From: Pseudochrobactrum kiredjianiae
Lineage (GTDB): Bacteria > Pseudomonadota > Alphaproteobacteria > Rhizobiales > Rhizobiaceae
DNA length: 64,000 nt
Assembly: GCF_030362795.1 (NCBI RefSeq)
Contig: NZ_JAUCBM010000008.1
Span: forward strand, 55,020-119,019
Direction: 5' to 3'
Below, one piece after another: positions 53,883 through 63,982 of the stretch. A program made the position numbers and the translations under genes. The notes beneath the pieces were generated by a model. That model was not told where the DNA came from. It was given only the letters and a program-made list of their open reading frames with translations, and searched no databases. The number at the start of each line of letters is the position of its first letter. Position 1 is the stretch's first letter.

Positions 53883-54803
53883 TCACTCTGAAACCGCCAG
53901 CTCTTTCGAAGGCAAAAGCTCTGCTACCACGGAGGAAATCAGCCCTGCAAGTCTGGTCATAACATCAGTTGCATTGCTTGATTTACGCCAATATAGACCA
54001 ATATCACGCTGAAAACCCTCTGTTTCCAAAGGCAGGAACGCAATATGGCTCTGAGCGTTCACTTCAACGCAAGCTAGTTGCGGCAATAAAGTCAGCCCCA
54101 TCCCTGCAATCACCATTTGGCGTAATGTTTCGAGACTGGTACCGCGAAAACCATCATACTCATGCGCGCCATAGCGATGGCACAGGGTCAGCGCCTGATC
54201 GCGCAGACAATGCCCCTCCTCCAGCAACATCAGACGCTGGCCGAAAAGTGCATTACTTGTAAGTCGTTCTTGCTTTGCGAGCACATGTCCCGCTGGCACA
54301 GCCAGCCGGAATGGCTCAGTGAATAATTTGTGCCCTGTGATATGTGGGTCTTCAACCGGCAAAGCCAGCAAAGCTGCATCAATTTGCCCGTCAATCAGAC
54401 GTTGAAGCAGCACTGTGCTTTTCTCTTCTGTCAGTAGTATTTCCGTGGATGGAAAGCTCTCCATGAAGCGCGGCATAACATGCGGCAGAAGATAAGGGCC
54501 AAGCGTCGGAAATACACCAAGATGCAGACGCCGCGTGCCGTCAGCACAATGCCCCGTGGCTTCATCGCGCATGTGTGTGATCTCACGCAATATTGTGCGG
54601 GCGCGTTTGACTGCGGCTTCGCCAGCCTGCGTCAGGATAAGTCCGCGCGATGAGCGCTCGAACAAAACAACACCAAGCTCCTGCTCCAGCTTACGTATCT
54701 GAGCAGAAAGTGTTGGCTGACTGGCATTGCAAAGCTCAGCTGCACGATGAAAGTTGCGCTGATCAGCCAGCGCAACAAGATATTCCAAATCGCGCAGATT
54801 CAT
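53883..54803 (-). CDS. oxyR: LysR-type hydrogen peroxide regulator OxyR
   Basis: The 306-residue LysR regulator has an N-terminal helix-turn-helix (MNLRDLEYLVALADQRNFHRAAELCNASQPTLSAQIRKLEQELG). Its redox loop EEGHCLRDQALTLC places cysteines at 199 and 208, exactly the peroxide-sensing pair of E. coli OxyR. ATG 54803 gives the standard start; an upstream in-frame ATG overlaps ahpF. It is the third gene of an ahpC-ahpF-oxyR unit, 13 bp after ahpF, so it is likely co-expressed with its target genes. Confidence 0.96.
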   Translation of the reverse strand: MNLRDLEYLVALADQRNFHRAAELCNASQPTLSAQIRKLEQELGVVLFERSSRGLILTQAGEAAVKRARTILREITHMRDEATGHCADGTRRLHLGVFPTLGPYLLPHVMPRFMESFPSTEILLTEEKSTVLLQRLIDGQIDAALLALPVEDPHITGHKLFTEPFRLAVPAGHVLAKQERLTSNALFGQRLMLLEEGHCLRDQALTLCHRYGAHEYDGFRGTSLETLRQMVIAGMGLTLLPQLACVEVNAQSHIAFLPLETEGFQRDIGLYWRKSSNATDVMTRLAGLISSVVAELLPSKELAVSE

Positions 54804-54816
54804 TTTGAAACGAGCC

Positions 54817-56385
54817 TCAAGCTGCCTTTTCTGCAACCGGCAGACGGATCAGATAATCGAAAGCGGCCAGCGAAGACCGTGCGCCCTCACCCATTGCAAT
54901 AACAATCTGCTTATATGGTGCGGTTGTACAGTCGCCGGCTGCAAACACGCCAGGCATAGAGGTCGCACCATGATTATCAGTGATGATCTCACCATGGGCA
55001 GTCAGTGTCAGCGTATCTTTCAGCCATTCAGTATTTGGCACCAGACCGATCTGCACAAAAACACCTTCCAGCGCAACTTTATGCACTTCACCGCTCACGC
55101 GATCTTCATAGACCAGGCCATTAACGCGCTTGCCGTCACCGGTGATTTCTGTTGTTTTCGCTGATGTGAGAATGGTCACATTCGGCAGGCTCTTGAGCTT
55201 ACGTTGCAGCACTTCATCGGCACGCAGCACTTTGTCAAACTCAATCAGTGTAACATGGCTGACGAGTCCAGCCAGATCAATTGCTGCTTCCACGCCGGAA
55301 TTTCCACCGCCGATCACTGCAATGCGTTTGCCTTTAAACAACGGGCCATCACAATGCGGGCAGAAAGCCACGCCTTTATTGATATATTGATCTTCACCCG
55401 GTACGCCCATTTTGCGCCAGCGGGCACCGGTCGACAGAATGATCGAAGTACTGGTGAGCGTAGCTCCTGAAGCGAGCTGTACTTTAAAGCCTTCTGAAAT
55501 CCGCTCCAGTTTAACCGCTTGCTGGCCAGTGATGATCTCGGCATCATAGTCACGCACATGCGCTTCCATAGCGCGTGCCAGTTTTGGCCCTTCCGTATGA
55601 GTCACGGAAATAAAGTTCTCAATCGACATCGTATCCAGTACCTGACCACCAAAGCGATCGGCAACAATACCGGTACGAATGCCCTTACGAGCAGCATAAA
55701 TCGCAGCAGCAGCACCGGCGGGACCACCGCCAACGATCAACACATCAAATGGTGCCTGTGCCTTAATCGCCTCGGCTGCACGTTCTCCTGCGCCTGTATC
55801 GATTTTAGCGAGAATATCTTCTGCACCCATACGGCCGGAACCGAATGCTTCACCATTAAGGAAGATTGACGGAACCGACATCACCTGACGTTCAGAGACT
55901 TCATCCTGAAACAGCGCGCCATCAATAGCGACATGCTCGATACCAGGATTAAGAACAGCCATAAGATTGAGTGCCTGCACTACATCAGGGCAGTTTTGGC
56001 AGGACAGTGAATAGTATGTTTCGAAACGGAATTTGCCTTTGATACCACGAATTTGGTCGATCAATGCCTGCTCAACCTTTGGCGGATAGCCGCCAACCTG
56101 TAGAAGAGCCAGTACAAGAGATGTAAATTCGTGACCAAGTGGCAGACCGGCAAAAACCAGACGGATATCTTCACCCGGTGAGGTCAGTGCGAAGGACGGT
56201 ACGCGCGCGCCCTCAACATCACCGTGCTTGATTGTGATCTTGTCTGACTGCTCACGGATTTGTTCAAGAAGTTGCAGCAGCTCACGCGATTTAGCATCGT
56301 CACCGGCATAAGCAATGATTTCAACCGGCCGTACCAGACGTTCAAGATAGCCCTTGAGCTGGGTTTTCAAGTTCGTGTCGAGCAT
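54817..56385 (-). CDS. ahpF: Alkyl hydroperoxide reductase subunit F
   Basis: The 522-residue flavoprotein reduces AhpC with NAD(P)H. The N-terminal double-thioredoxin domain carries CQNC at 129-132, the same positions as in E. coli AhpF. The C-terminal thioredoxin-reductase-like part has [10 protein letters not shown] for FAD, CPHC at 342-345, [15 protein letters not shown] for NAD(P)H, and [25 protein letters not shown] 56385 is chosen because AGAGGAAC precedes it. It follows ahpC with a 177-bp gap containing a hairpin, and precedes oxyR. Confidence 0.97.
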   Translation of the reverse strand: MLDTNLKTQLKGYLERLVRPVEIIAYAGDDAKSRELLQLLEQIREQSDKITIKHGDVEGARVPSFALTSPGEDIRLVFAGLPLGHEFTSLVLALLQVGGYPPKVEQALIDQIRGIKGKFRFETYYSLSCQNCPDVVQALNLMAVLNPGIEHVAIDGALFQDEVSERQVMSVPSIFLNGEAFGSGRMGAEDILAKIDTGAGERAAEAIKAQAPFDVLIVGGGPAGAAAAIYAARKGIRTGIVADRFGGQVLDTMSIENFISVTHTEGPKLARAMEAHVRDYDAEIITGQQAVKLERISEGFKVQLASGATLTSTSIILSTGARWRKMGVPGEDQYINKGVAFCPHCDGPLFKGKRIAVIGGGNSGVEAAIDLAGLVSHVTLIEFDKVLRADEVLQRKLKSLPNVTILTSAKTTEITGDGKRVNGLVYEDRVSGEVHKVALEGVFVQIGLVPNTEWLKDTLTLTAHGEIITDNHGATSMPGVFAAGDCTTAPYKQIVIAMGEGARSSLAAFDYLIRLPVAEKAA

Positions 56386-56512
56386 ACTGTGTTCCTCTGC
56401 AAAACTGTCACAGAGCGCCTTCCGAAGTAACACTATTATTCAGGATAGATGCGCTCAAAACAAATAGATGAAGCATTTTAACGTGCCGGTCTGAACCGAA
56501 AATGCTTGAGGT

Positions 56513-56545
56513 TATCTGGCAGCACTGGGAGAGTGCTGCCAGATA
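56513..56545 (-). terminator. Stable hairpin between ahpC and ahpF
   Basis: A perfect 14-bp stem with a 5-nt loop (arms 56513-56526 and 56532-56545) lies 18 bp after the ahpC stop. On the minus strand there is no T-tract after the stem, so it may act as a partial terminator or mRNA-stability element giving more ahpC than ahpF. Confidence 0.65.
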
Positions 56546-56562
56546 TTTTTACTTACGAATAA

Positions 56563-57126
56563 TCAGATTTTGCCGACCAGATCGAGCGAAGGAGCGAGTG
56601 TCGCTTCGCCTTCCTGCCATTTTGCAGGGCAAACTTCACCCGGATGCGAGCGCACATATTGTGCAGCTTTGATCTTGCGCACGAGATCGGAAGCATCACG
56701 GCCAATGCCTTCAGCAGTGATTTCCATTGCCTGAATGATACCATCCGGATCAACGATGAAAGTCGCACGATCTGCAAGACCCTGACCTTCGCGCATAACA
56801 CCGAAATTGTTGGTCACAACGCCGCTTGGGTCGCCGAGCATGGTGTAGTTGATTTTGCCGATTGTGTCGGATGAATCGTGCCATGCTTTGTGCGTGAAAT
56901 GCGTGTCGGTTGAAACCGAATAAACTTCAACGCCCATTTTCTGCAGTTCAGCATAATGGTCTGCAAGGTCGCCCAGTTCGGTAGGACATACAAATGTAAA
57001 GTCAGCTGGATAGAAAAAAAATACGGCCCATTTGCCCAATACATCTTCTTCGGTCACAGAAATGAATTTACCTTCACGGTAAGCCTGCGCGATGAAAGGT
57101 TTGATCTGTGTGTTTACGGTTGCCAT
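56563..57126 (-). CDS. ahpC: Alkyl hydroperoxide reductase subunit C (peroxiredoxin)
   Basis: The 187-residue typical 2-Cys peroxiredoxin has the peroxidatic Cys47 in [19 protein letters not shown] and the resolving Cys166 in [10 protein letters not shown]. It reduces hydrogen peroxide and organic hydroperoxides in the cytoplasm and is recycled by AhpF. It is the first gene of the peroxide-defence unit. The upstream region has a weak OxyR-like ATAG-N7-CGAT half-site. Confidence 0.97.
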   Translation of the reverse strand: MATVNTQIKPFIAQAYREGKFISVTEEDVLGKWAVFFFYPADFTFVCPTELGDLADHYAELQKMGVEVYSVSTDTHFTHKAWHDSSDTIGKINYTMLGDPSGVVTNNFGVMREGQGLADRATFIVDPDGIIQAMEITAEGIGRDASDLVRKIKAAQYVRSHPGEVCPAKWQEGEATLAPSLDLVGKI

Positions 57127-57552
57127 TATGCACTCCTGTCAGAATGTTGTCTGGCTCCCATATAGAGGCGGAAACGAAATTTGCAAAATCAATTAACAAC
57201 TAAATATCGATTGACGCTATCTATTGCGCAGATAAAAGCGTCTTAAACATATTTAAATAACACTTATCGTGTGGTTTTATCGGTTTTTTAAGGTATGTGT
57301 TTTTTGCATAGCTGCTATGCACTGGAAATTATATATGTTTTAGCGCTATGCATGTGCCGGAATGGTTTTGATCATAGACTAAGATTCGAATTCAGAGATC
57401 AGATGATTTTTTGATTTTACGACTGTCGAGTTAAACCCTCACCTTACATATGCATCATATACTTACAGAACTAGCTGCTTGAAGTTGGCTTTTGAATCCT
57501 TTGGCCCGATACTGGTAGAAATGTCGAAATCGGACCGCTCGCCTTTCATCGC
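57127..57552. other. ahpC upstream region with weak OxyR-like half-site
   Basis: This 426-bp interval lies upstream of ahpC and downstream of the OppA-like gene. On the minus strand ATAG-N7-CGAT (57220-57206) matches three of four bases of the second OxyR quartet (ATAG-N7-CTAT). A full four-quartet site is not evident. No gene is seen; the part near 57300-57480 is A+T-rich without recognisable features. Confidence 0.4.
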
Positions 57553-59130
57553 TCATTTTTTGAACGACAGCCAACGCGTACCATGAGTATTCATCAGATT
57601 ATCAGTATAACCCTCAATCTTATCAGAGACGAGCGCCTGCGATGAAGAAGCGAGTAACGGTATCACCGGCACCTCATTGAGTAAAATTCTCTCAGCTTCA
57701 GCCAAAGTTTCAGCACGGGCCTGAGTGTCTGTCATGGTTTCTGATTTGATAATCAGTGCATCATAATCTTTGTTCGACCAGTCAGAATAATTAAAACTAT
57801 TTCCGGTCGTAAACAGGCTCAGGAAAGAATAAGGGTCGTCATAATCACCGATCCATGCCTGATAGGCAAAGTCATACATGCCTTTTTCTTGTAAATAGTT
57901 GAAATAGGTCGTCCCCTCCACTTCGTCCTGCTCGGCTTTGATGCCGATATTTTTGAGCATATCCGCGATAGCGATCATCGTGTTCTTGTTGTTCACTGAC
58001 GTTGCATAGCGCAGTTTTACTGACAGGCTGCCCGGTGCCACACCGGCCTCCTTCATCAATTCCTTCGCCTTATCCTCGCGGTCAAGTATATCCTGATTGC
58101 TATAAAGCAATTGAGGAGCATCATCGACATAGTTCTTAGTACCGGATGGAACCATAGAATATTTTGGCAACAACATGCCGCGGCGAACTTGATTTGCTAA
58201 AAAATCACGGTCGATCACCATAGAAATTGCCTGACGCACTCGCGGATCACGCAGCTTGCTATCCGGCTCGCCTTTGACATTAAGGTAATTGACACCGAAA
58301 TAAGGCGATATATGCAAATATTGTTTTAGATTGGCATTGATATAATCCATCTGCTCCGCTGCGACAGTTGAGCAAATATCAACCTCTTTTGCCTCAAACC
58401 GCCGCATACAACTGGCAGGTTGTTCAAATGGCATCCAGTTCACCACATCAATCTGAACATCTTTTGCCTTCCAATAATATGGGTTTTTCTTCAAAACGAT
58501 TTTATCATTCGGCGTGAAGCTGGAGAGTATATAAGCGCCATTTGATACCAGATTACCGGGCGCAGTGAATTTATCACCGTATTTCTCCACGGCTTTGCGG
58601 TTCATAGGATAGGCAGTCTGATGTGTTAAAAGTGACAAGAAATAAGCCGTTGGCGAAGCCAGAGTAATTTTTAACGTATGGTCGTCAACGGCTTCAACAC
58701 CAAGCTGGTCAACTGGTAGTTTTCCGGTATTAATGGCTCTTGCGTTTTTTATGGCGTAAAGCACATTAGCATATCCGGCAGCGGTCTTAGGATCCATTAT
58801 ACGGTGCAGTGAAAATTCAAAATCACCGGCTGTCACCGGCTCACCATTCGACCACTTGGCATCCTCGCGTAAATGAAAAACATAAGTCAAACCATTGGGT
58901 GAAATCTCCCAGGATTGTGCCACACCGGGGATTATTTGGCCTTCCCCGTCGAAAGTGACAAGCCCCTCATAGAGATCGCGTAATATGTAACCTTCATTCA
59001 CCGCCGAGGAATGATGCTGATCCAGTGTTGATGGATCGCCGCTGCTGTCACGGTTGATTGTGATTTCAGCTGATGCTGCAACAGTCAGAGATAGCAGGCA
59101 GACACTTGCTAATAACAAATTACGATACAT
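57553..59130 (-). CDS. Oligopeptide ABC transporter substrate-binding protein (OppA-like)
   Basis: The 525-residue periplasmic binder has a signal peptide (MYRNLLLASVCLLSLTVAASA, cleavage near residue 21). Family 5 landmarks follow: ITINRDSSGDPSTLDQHHSSAVNEGYILRDLYEGL, WEISPNGLTYVFHLREDAKWSNGEPVTAGDFEFSLHR, NGAYILSSFTPNDKIVLKKNPYYW and WIGDYDDPYSFLSLF. This is the OppA/MppA pattern. No permease or ATPase genes are adjacent, so it is an orphan receptor that must share a transporter encoded elsewhere. Confidence 0.93.
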   Translation of the reverse strand: MYRNLLLASVCLLSLTVAASAEITINRDSSGDPSTLDQHHSSAVNEGYILRDLYEGLVTFDGEGQIIPGVAQSWEISPNGLTYVFHLREDAKWSNGEPVTAGDFEFSLHRIMDPKTAAGYANVLYAIKNARAINTGKLPVDQLGVEAVDDHTLKITLASPTAYFLSLLTHQTAYPMNRKAVEKYGDKFTAPGNLVSNGAYILSSFTPNDKIVLKKNPYYWKAKDVQIDVVNWMPFEQPASCMRRFEAKEVDICSTVAAEQMDYINANLKQYLHISPYFGVNYLNVKGEPDSKLRDPRVRQAISMVIDRDFLANQVRRGMLLPKYSMVPSGTKNYVDDAPQLLYSNQDILDREDKAKELMKEAGVAPGSLSVKLRYATSVNNKNTMIAIADMLKNIGIKAEQDEVEGTTYFNYLQEKGMYDFAYQAWIGDYDDPYSFLSLFTTGNSFNYSDWSNKDYDALIIKSETMTDTQARAETLAEAERILLNEVPVIPLLASSSQALVSDKIEGYTDNLMNTHGTRWLSFKK

Positions 59131-59355
59131 AAGACCTCACAATAGCAGACAGCCTCGTGATGAGACTAATTAGACTATCAATGTACTTTTTCTTATAAAT
59201 GTTTTCTATATTAAGTAATAGCTAGCAATAAATAGCTATAGATCAATTACTAAAAATGAAATTACTGTATTTTATTTAATTTATCATCGTGATTTATTTT
59301 TGTAATTACACATTGCTCCGCAATGCCATTTTTAAATTTCATGGGGGGACACAGA

Positions 59356-61410
59356 ATGCAGGCGTTAAAACCCAGATCTTTTTTCGTAACATCCCTTTTA
59401 ATCATCATCGCGATATTAGGGGCATTTTCCCTCGGATTTATTGCTTTGAACCGTAATGAACCGGTCAATGCAATGTGGATTGTCATTGCTTCGGTGTGTA
59501 CGTATTTTATTGCTTACCGTCTTTATGGCCAGTTTATTCTCAAGACTGTGTTGAAGGCAGATTCAACACGAATGACACCTGCCTTCCGACATAATGACGG
59601 TCTGGATTATGTCCCGACCGACAAAAACATTTTATACGGCCACCACTTTGCGGCAATTGCCGGTGCAGGGCCTCTGGTGGGGCCTGTGCTGGCTGCACAG
59701 ATGGGCTATTTGCCGGGTATGCTCTGGATATTGGCGGGCTGCGTATTAGCTGGCGCAGTGCAGGACTTCATGGTGTTGTTCATATCAACCCGGCGCGATG
59801 GACGCTCTCTCGGCGAGCTTGTACGCGAAGAAATGGGCAATGCTGCGGGTATCATCGCCCTGATTGCCTGCTTCATGATTATGATTATCATTCTGGGTGT
59901 TCTTGCCATGGTCGTGGTGAAGGCTTTGGCAGAAAGCCCATGGGGAACCTATACTGTCGGCTTTACAATACCGCTCGCATTATTCATGGGCATTTATCTG
60001 CGCTATATCCGCCCTGGTCGTGTGGGCGAAGTATCAATTATCGGTTTGGTTTTTCTGTTATTTGCGATTGTATCCGGTGGTTGGATTAAAGACAGTGCTT
60101 ACGCATCGTGGTTCACTTTTGATGCAACAACCTTAACCGGCATTATTATTGTCTATGGTTTTATTGCTGCCGTTCTGCCTGTCTGGCTTTTACTTGCGCC
60201 GCGCGACTACCTTTCAACCTTTCTGAAAATCGGCACAATCATAGCACTGGCCATAGGCATTGTTATTTTGCGGCCTGTGCTGGAAATGCCTGCCCTGACA
60301 CGTTTTACCGATGGAACAGGTCCTGTATGGAGCGGAGACATTTTCCCGTTTCTGTTCATCACGATTGCCTGCGGCGCTGTATCCGGCTTTCATGCACTGA
60401 TCGCATCGGGAACAACGCCCAAAATGCTCGCGAACGAGGATCAGAGTTGTTATATCGGCTATGGCGGCATGTTGATGGAATCCTTCGTCGCCATAATGGC
60501 TCTGATCGGTGCTTGTGTAATCAATCCCGGGATTTATTTTGCCATGAACGCACCGCTTGCGGTTCTGGCACCCGCGGGTACAGCCGATGTACTGCAATCG
60601 GCAGCGACAGTTGTCAGCGGCTGGGGTTTTCACATAACGCCGTAAGCCCTGCAAGCAATTGCACAAGATGTCGGCGAAACCTCTATTGTGGCAAAAGCTG
60701 GCGGCGCGCCGACACTGGCAGTCGGCATCGCGCATATTCTGCACAATGCGCTGGGAAGCTGGTTGAATATGTCATTCTGGTATCATTTCGCCATTCTGTT
60801 TGAAGCCTTGTTTATTTTGACCGCAGTAGACGCAGGCACACGATCCGCCCGCTTTATGCTTCAGGATCTTTTAGGCATGGTGCATCCGCATTTGCGTAAA
60901 ACCGACAGCTTGTTTGCGAATATTCTGGCGACAGCTTTGGTGGTTCTGTGCTGGGGCTATTTTGTCTATCAGGGCGCGATTGATCCGAAAGGCGGTATCT
61001 ATACACTATGGCCGCTTTTTGGCATTGCCAATCAAATGCTTGCGGGCATGGCACTCATGCTCTGTGCGGTTGTTCTTATGAAGATGAAACGCGAGCGCTA
61101 TGTCTGGGTGGCTTTGCTGCCTGCCATATGGCTGTTCGTCTGTACAATGACCGCAGGCTGGCAGAAAGTGTTCAGTGATAAAACCGGCTTTTTAGCAGCA
61201 GCCCGCAATGCAAACACCCCGCATGATGCCTTCAATAATTATGTTAATGGTACGCTGACAGCATTCTTTATGATTGTTGTTGTTATACTTGCGTTTTTCT
61301 CGATCAAAACCGGCATTGCCGCGTGGAAGAAACAAGAACCGAGTGTGCGGGAAGTGCCTTATGAACCTCTGCCATCGGACTGGCAGCAACAATTGGTTCG
61401 CGGGCATTAA
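59356..61410 (+). pseudogene. cstA: Carbon starvation protein CstA, interrupted by in-frame TAA at codon 430
   Basis: The frame spans 684 codons from ATG 59356 (GGGGGGACA upstream), the normal CstA length. It has the family features NAMWIVIASVCTYFIAYRLYGQFI, YVPTDKNILYGHHFAAIAGAGPLVGPVLAAQMGYLPG, SGTTPKMLANE and, past the stop, AKAGGAPTLAVGIAHIL and LWPLFGIANQMLAGMAL. A TAA at 60643-60645 replaces the Glu expected after HITP, consistent with GAA-to-TAA. CstA family proteins are peptide or pyruvate transporters of the inner membrane. As written, translation ends after about half of the membrane segments. A YbdD partner gene follows. Confidence 0.9.
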
Positions 61411-61470
61411 ATACTAGATCGCCGTGCACCCTCTTGGGCGCACAAAGGTCGCTCTAACACTCTATATTTA

Positions 61471-61517
61471 CAGCATAATTTAACCTTGAACTGATTCAAG
61501 TTTAAGGAATTATGCTG
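61471..61517. repeat. Long imperfect palindrome between cstA and ybdD-like gene
   Basis: CAGCATAATT...AATTATGCTG form the outer arms and TAACCTTGAA...TTCAAGTTTA the inner arms, around a CTGA loop, with one 3-nt bulge. It can fold into a stem of about 20 bp in the mRNA. It may be a dispersed intergenic palindrome or a local regulatory stem. Confidence 0.65.
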
Positions 61518-61559
61518 GCTCGTATGCGATGAATTCTCATAACAGGAAGGAGCTTTGTC

Positions 61560-61757
61560 ATGTTTGATAAAATGATACGGGTGGGGAAATGCGCCTGTCA
61601 AACTGCCATGCTTATGATCGGAGTGCCGGATTATGATAACTATGTCCGGCACTTAAAACAGAACCACCCGGACCAGTTGCCTATGACCTACGCCGCGTTT
61701 TTCCGCGAGCGGCAAGATGTGCGTTATGGCGGAAAAGGGAGTTTCAAATGCTGCTAG
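61560..61757 (+). CDS. YbdD/YjiX family small protein (CstA partner)
   Basis: The 65-residue protein has the family core ACQTAMLMIGVPDYDNYVRHLKQNHPDQLPMTYAAFFRERQDVRYGGKGSFKCC, with the conserved GVPDYxxYxxHxxxxHPxxP pattern and Cys-Cys end. GGAAGGAG precedes ATG 61560. Genes of this family almost always follow cstA, and the protein is thought to be needed for the transporter's function. It is intact even though cstA here is broken. Confidence 0.94.
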   Translation: MFDKMIRVGKCACQTAMLMIGVPDYDNYVRHLKQNHPDQLPMTYAAFFRERQDVRYGGKGSFKCC

Positions 61758-61819
61758 GTTACTCTTCAATATGAAAGAAAACCCACTTCAAACCCGTATC
61801 CATCACAAGTTTTGAGCGT

Positions 61820-62671
61820 TCATAAAGTTTGAAATTTACTGACCAGTCGCCGTAATACTGATGTTGCTCGCTTCCCTGTAACGTTGGAAATAATCACGAT
61901 ATCCCGCTTTGGCAACGACGGAAGGTTCAGCTTTTCACCAACCTCCAGCAAATGCGGCGGCGCAGCTTTATGGGCGAGCAAAGCCACAGCCAAACCGGCT
62001 TCAGCGGCAGCGGCAACTGAAATAGCACCGGTTCCGACAAAAGCCTCCCGCCATGATATATCGTGAGAACCAAGCGCTTTGAGCGCCATGGCGCGAAGAT
62101 TGCAAGGTGCAGGCTGTATCGCAAGGGGAAGCGGCATACCATTGAGCAGTGCAAAATCCTGAGCTGCGAACCAGCCGAAATTTTCGATCATTAAGACCTC
62201 GCAATCCCTGCGACTTTCGTCATGACGCAGAATAATAACTGCATCCAAATCACCTGCATCATACAGAGCTAGCAAGTCTCGTGTCCCTGCGGTGCGCAAT
62301 TGCAATGTAACACCGGTTTCCCGTTCACTGACAATTTGCAGTAATTTGGAAAGATTGGGACCGATAAGATGATGGGTTATCCCAATAGAAAGGCGAGCTG
62401 GTGCCTCGGTAAAAATTTCCGCCGCACGTCGCCCTGCCGCCAAAAACTCTCGTGCCGGTTCCAAAAATTGCGCTCCCGCAGCCGTCAAACGAACATGCCT
62501 CGGTGTGCGCTCTAATAAACGCTGTCCTAATACCTCTTCCAAACGCCTGAGGCGTAATGAGATGGCGGCCTGCGTAGTATTTAAAGCACCAGCAGCCCTT
62601 GTAAAAGACTGCAACTCGGCAATAAGGAGAAAGGCTTCGACAGCCTCCGGATCAAGCAATTTGACTTCCAA
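61820..62671 (-). CDS. LysR family transcriptional regulator
   Basis: The 283-residue regulator has an N-terminal helix-turn-helix (LLDPEAVEAFLLIAELQSFTRAAGALNTTQAAISLRLRRLEEVLGQRLLER) and a C-terminal periplasmic-binding-like effector domain (RLSIGITHHLIGPNLSKLLQIV and the AAAEAGLAVALLAHKA segment). It is convergent with the ybdD-like gene. Its target is unknown; it might control cstA or a gene separated from it by the IS element inserted just upstream of its start, between 62672 and 62730. Confidence 0.92.
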   Translation of the reverse strand: MEVKLLDPEAVEAFLLIAELQSFTRAAGALNTTQAAISLRLRRLEEVLGQRLLERTPRHVRLTAAGAQFLEPAREFLAAGRRAAEIFTEAPARLSIGITHHLIGPNLSKLLQIVSERETGVTLQLRTAGTRDLLALYDAGDLDAVIILRHDESRRDCEVLMIENFGWFAAQDFALLNGMPLPLAIQPAPCNLRAMALKALGSHDISWREAFVGTGAISVAAAAEAGLAVALLAHKAAPPHLLEVGEKLNLPSLPKRDIVIISNVTGKRATSVLRRLVSKFQTL

Positions 62672-62729
62672 TCATAACAAATAATTATCATTGAAATATA
62701 TAAGTACATATTTCTGATTATGCTACTCC

Positions 62730-62754
62730 TGACCTGCCACTGAGAATTTCCTCC
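62730..62754 (+). repeat. Left terminal inverted repeat of IS3-family element
   Basis: The first 14 bases, TGACCTGCCACTGA, match the right end perfectly; the next bases match with one gap and two mismatches. Confidence 0.85.
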
Positions 62755-62792
62755 AGAATGGATTAGAGTCCGGCCCGATAAAGGACGGACGA

Positions 62793-63059
62793 ATGAAGAA
62801 GCAGCGATTTACGGAAGAGCAGATTATTGCGGTGCTGAAGGAGCAGGAGGCAGGCATGAAGGTGGCCGACCTGTGCCGCAAGTATGGGATTTCGGACGCA
62901 ACATTTTATAACTGGAAAGCCAAATACGGCGGTATGGAGGTGTCCGAGGCGAAGCGCCTGAAGGCACTCGAAGAAGAGAACGCCAAGCTTAAGAAGCTGT
63001 TGGCCGAGCAGATGCTCGATGCCGCCGCACTCCGCGAGCTTCTCGCAAAAAAATGGTAG
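62793..63059 (+). CDS. IS3-family transposase OrfA
   Basis: The 88-residue protein has a helix-turn-helix ([48 protein letters not shown]) and a leucine-zipper-like tail ([31 protein letters not shown]), the standard OrfA layout. It ends in AAAAAAATGGTAG, where the run of seven A residues at 63047-63053 is a likely -1 slippery site for making the OrfAB fusion transposase. Confidence 0.94.
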   Translation: MKKQRFTEEQIIAVLKEQEAGMKVADLCRKYGISDATFYNWKAKYGGMEVSEAKRLKALEEENAKLKKLLAEQMLDAAALRELLAKKW

Positions 63060-63982
63060 GGCCTGCCGCCAAGCGTGACGCCGTTGCACATCTGAAGGAC
63101 ATAATGGGTCTTTCGGAGCGGCGGGCCTGCCAGATTGTTTCGGCTGATCGCAAGATGATCCGCTATCGGTCCTGCCGACCGCCGGAGGTCGAATTGCGAG
63201 CAAAGTTGCGCGATCTCGCCAACGAGCGACGGCGCTTCGGCTACCGACGGCTGTTCGTCCTGCTCAGGCGGGACGGAGAGCCATCCGGCGTCAACCGCAT
63301 CTATCGGCTGTATCGCGAGGAAGGGCTTTCGGTTCGCAAGCGGAAGGCTCGACGAAGGGCCGTCGGCACGCGTGCGCCGATCCTGGTCGAGGCGAAAGCA
63401 AATGCCCGTTGGTCTCTCGATTTCGTGCACGACCAGTTTGCATGCGGGAGACGGTTCCGGATCCTCAATATCGTTGATGATGTGACACGGGAATGCCTGG
63501 CAGCAATCCCGGACACCTCAATCTCCGGCCGCCGTGTCGCCCGAGAACTGACGACGCTGATCGAACGACGCGGCAAGCCCGGAATGATTGTCTCCGATAA
63601 CGGCACGGAACTCACCTCGAATGCCATCCTGGCCTGGTCGAAGGATCACAAGGTTGAGTGGCACTATATCGCGCCAGGAAAGCCTATGCAGAACGGCTAT
63701 GTTGAATCCTTCAACGGTCGGATGCGCGACGAATTGCTCAACGAAAGCCTGTTCTTTGGCCTCGATCACGCCCGCAGCGCCATCGCCCAATGGGCCGACG
63801 ATTACAACAATTTCCGGCCACACTCGTCGCTGGGATACCAAACCCCGGCAGACTATGCTGGATCCATCGCCGCAACCGGCTCCAACGCTGCGCAAGATGA
63901 AAGCTTGGCGTTTCCGCCGGTTGCTACCAACACGCCAATTGGCGTAGTCAAAACCGCCGAGGCTCTAATCGCCGTTGGATGA
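63053..63982 (+). CDS. IS3-family transposase OrfB (DDE catalytic subunit)
   Basis: The 309-residue integrase-like protein contains an N-terminal HTH_21-type region ([28 protein letters not shown]) and the DDE core: Asp in [10 protein letters not shown], Asp in [12 protein letters not shown], and Glu in [19 protein letters not shown], all intact. The initial ATG overlaps the end of orfA in the -1 frame, so it is probably expressed mostly as an OrfAB fusion by frameshifting. It ends shortly before the right inverted repeat. Confidence 0.94.
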   Translation: MVGPAAKRDAVAHLKDIMGLSERRACQIVSADRKMIRYRSCRPPEVELRAKLRDLANERRRFGYRRLFVLLRRDGEPSGVNRIYRLYREEGLSVRKRKARRRAVGTRAPILVEAKANARWSLDFVHDQFACGRRFRILNIVDDVTRECLAAIPDTSISGRRVARELTTLIERRGKPGMIVSDNGTELTSNAILAWSKDHKVEWHYIAPGKPMQNGYVESFNGRMRDELLNESLFFGLDHARSAIAQWADDYNNFRPHSSLGYQTPADYAGSIAATGSNAAQDESLAFPPVATNTPIGVVKTAEALIAVG

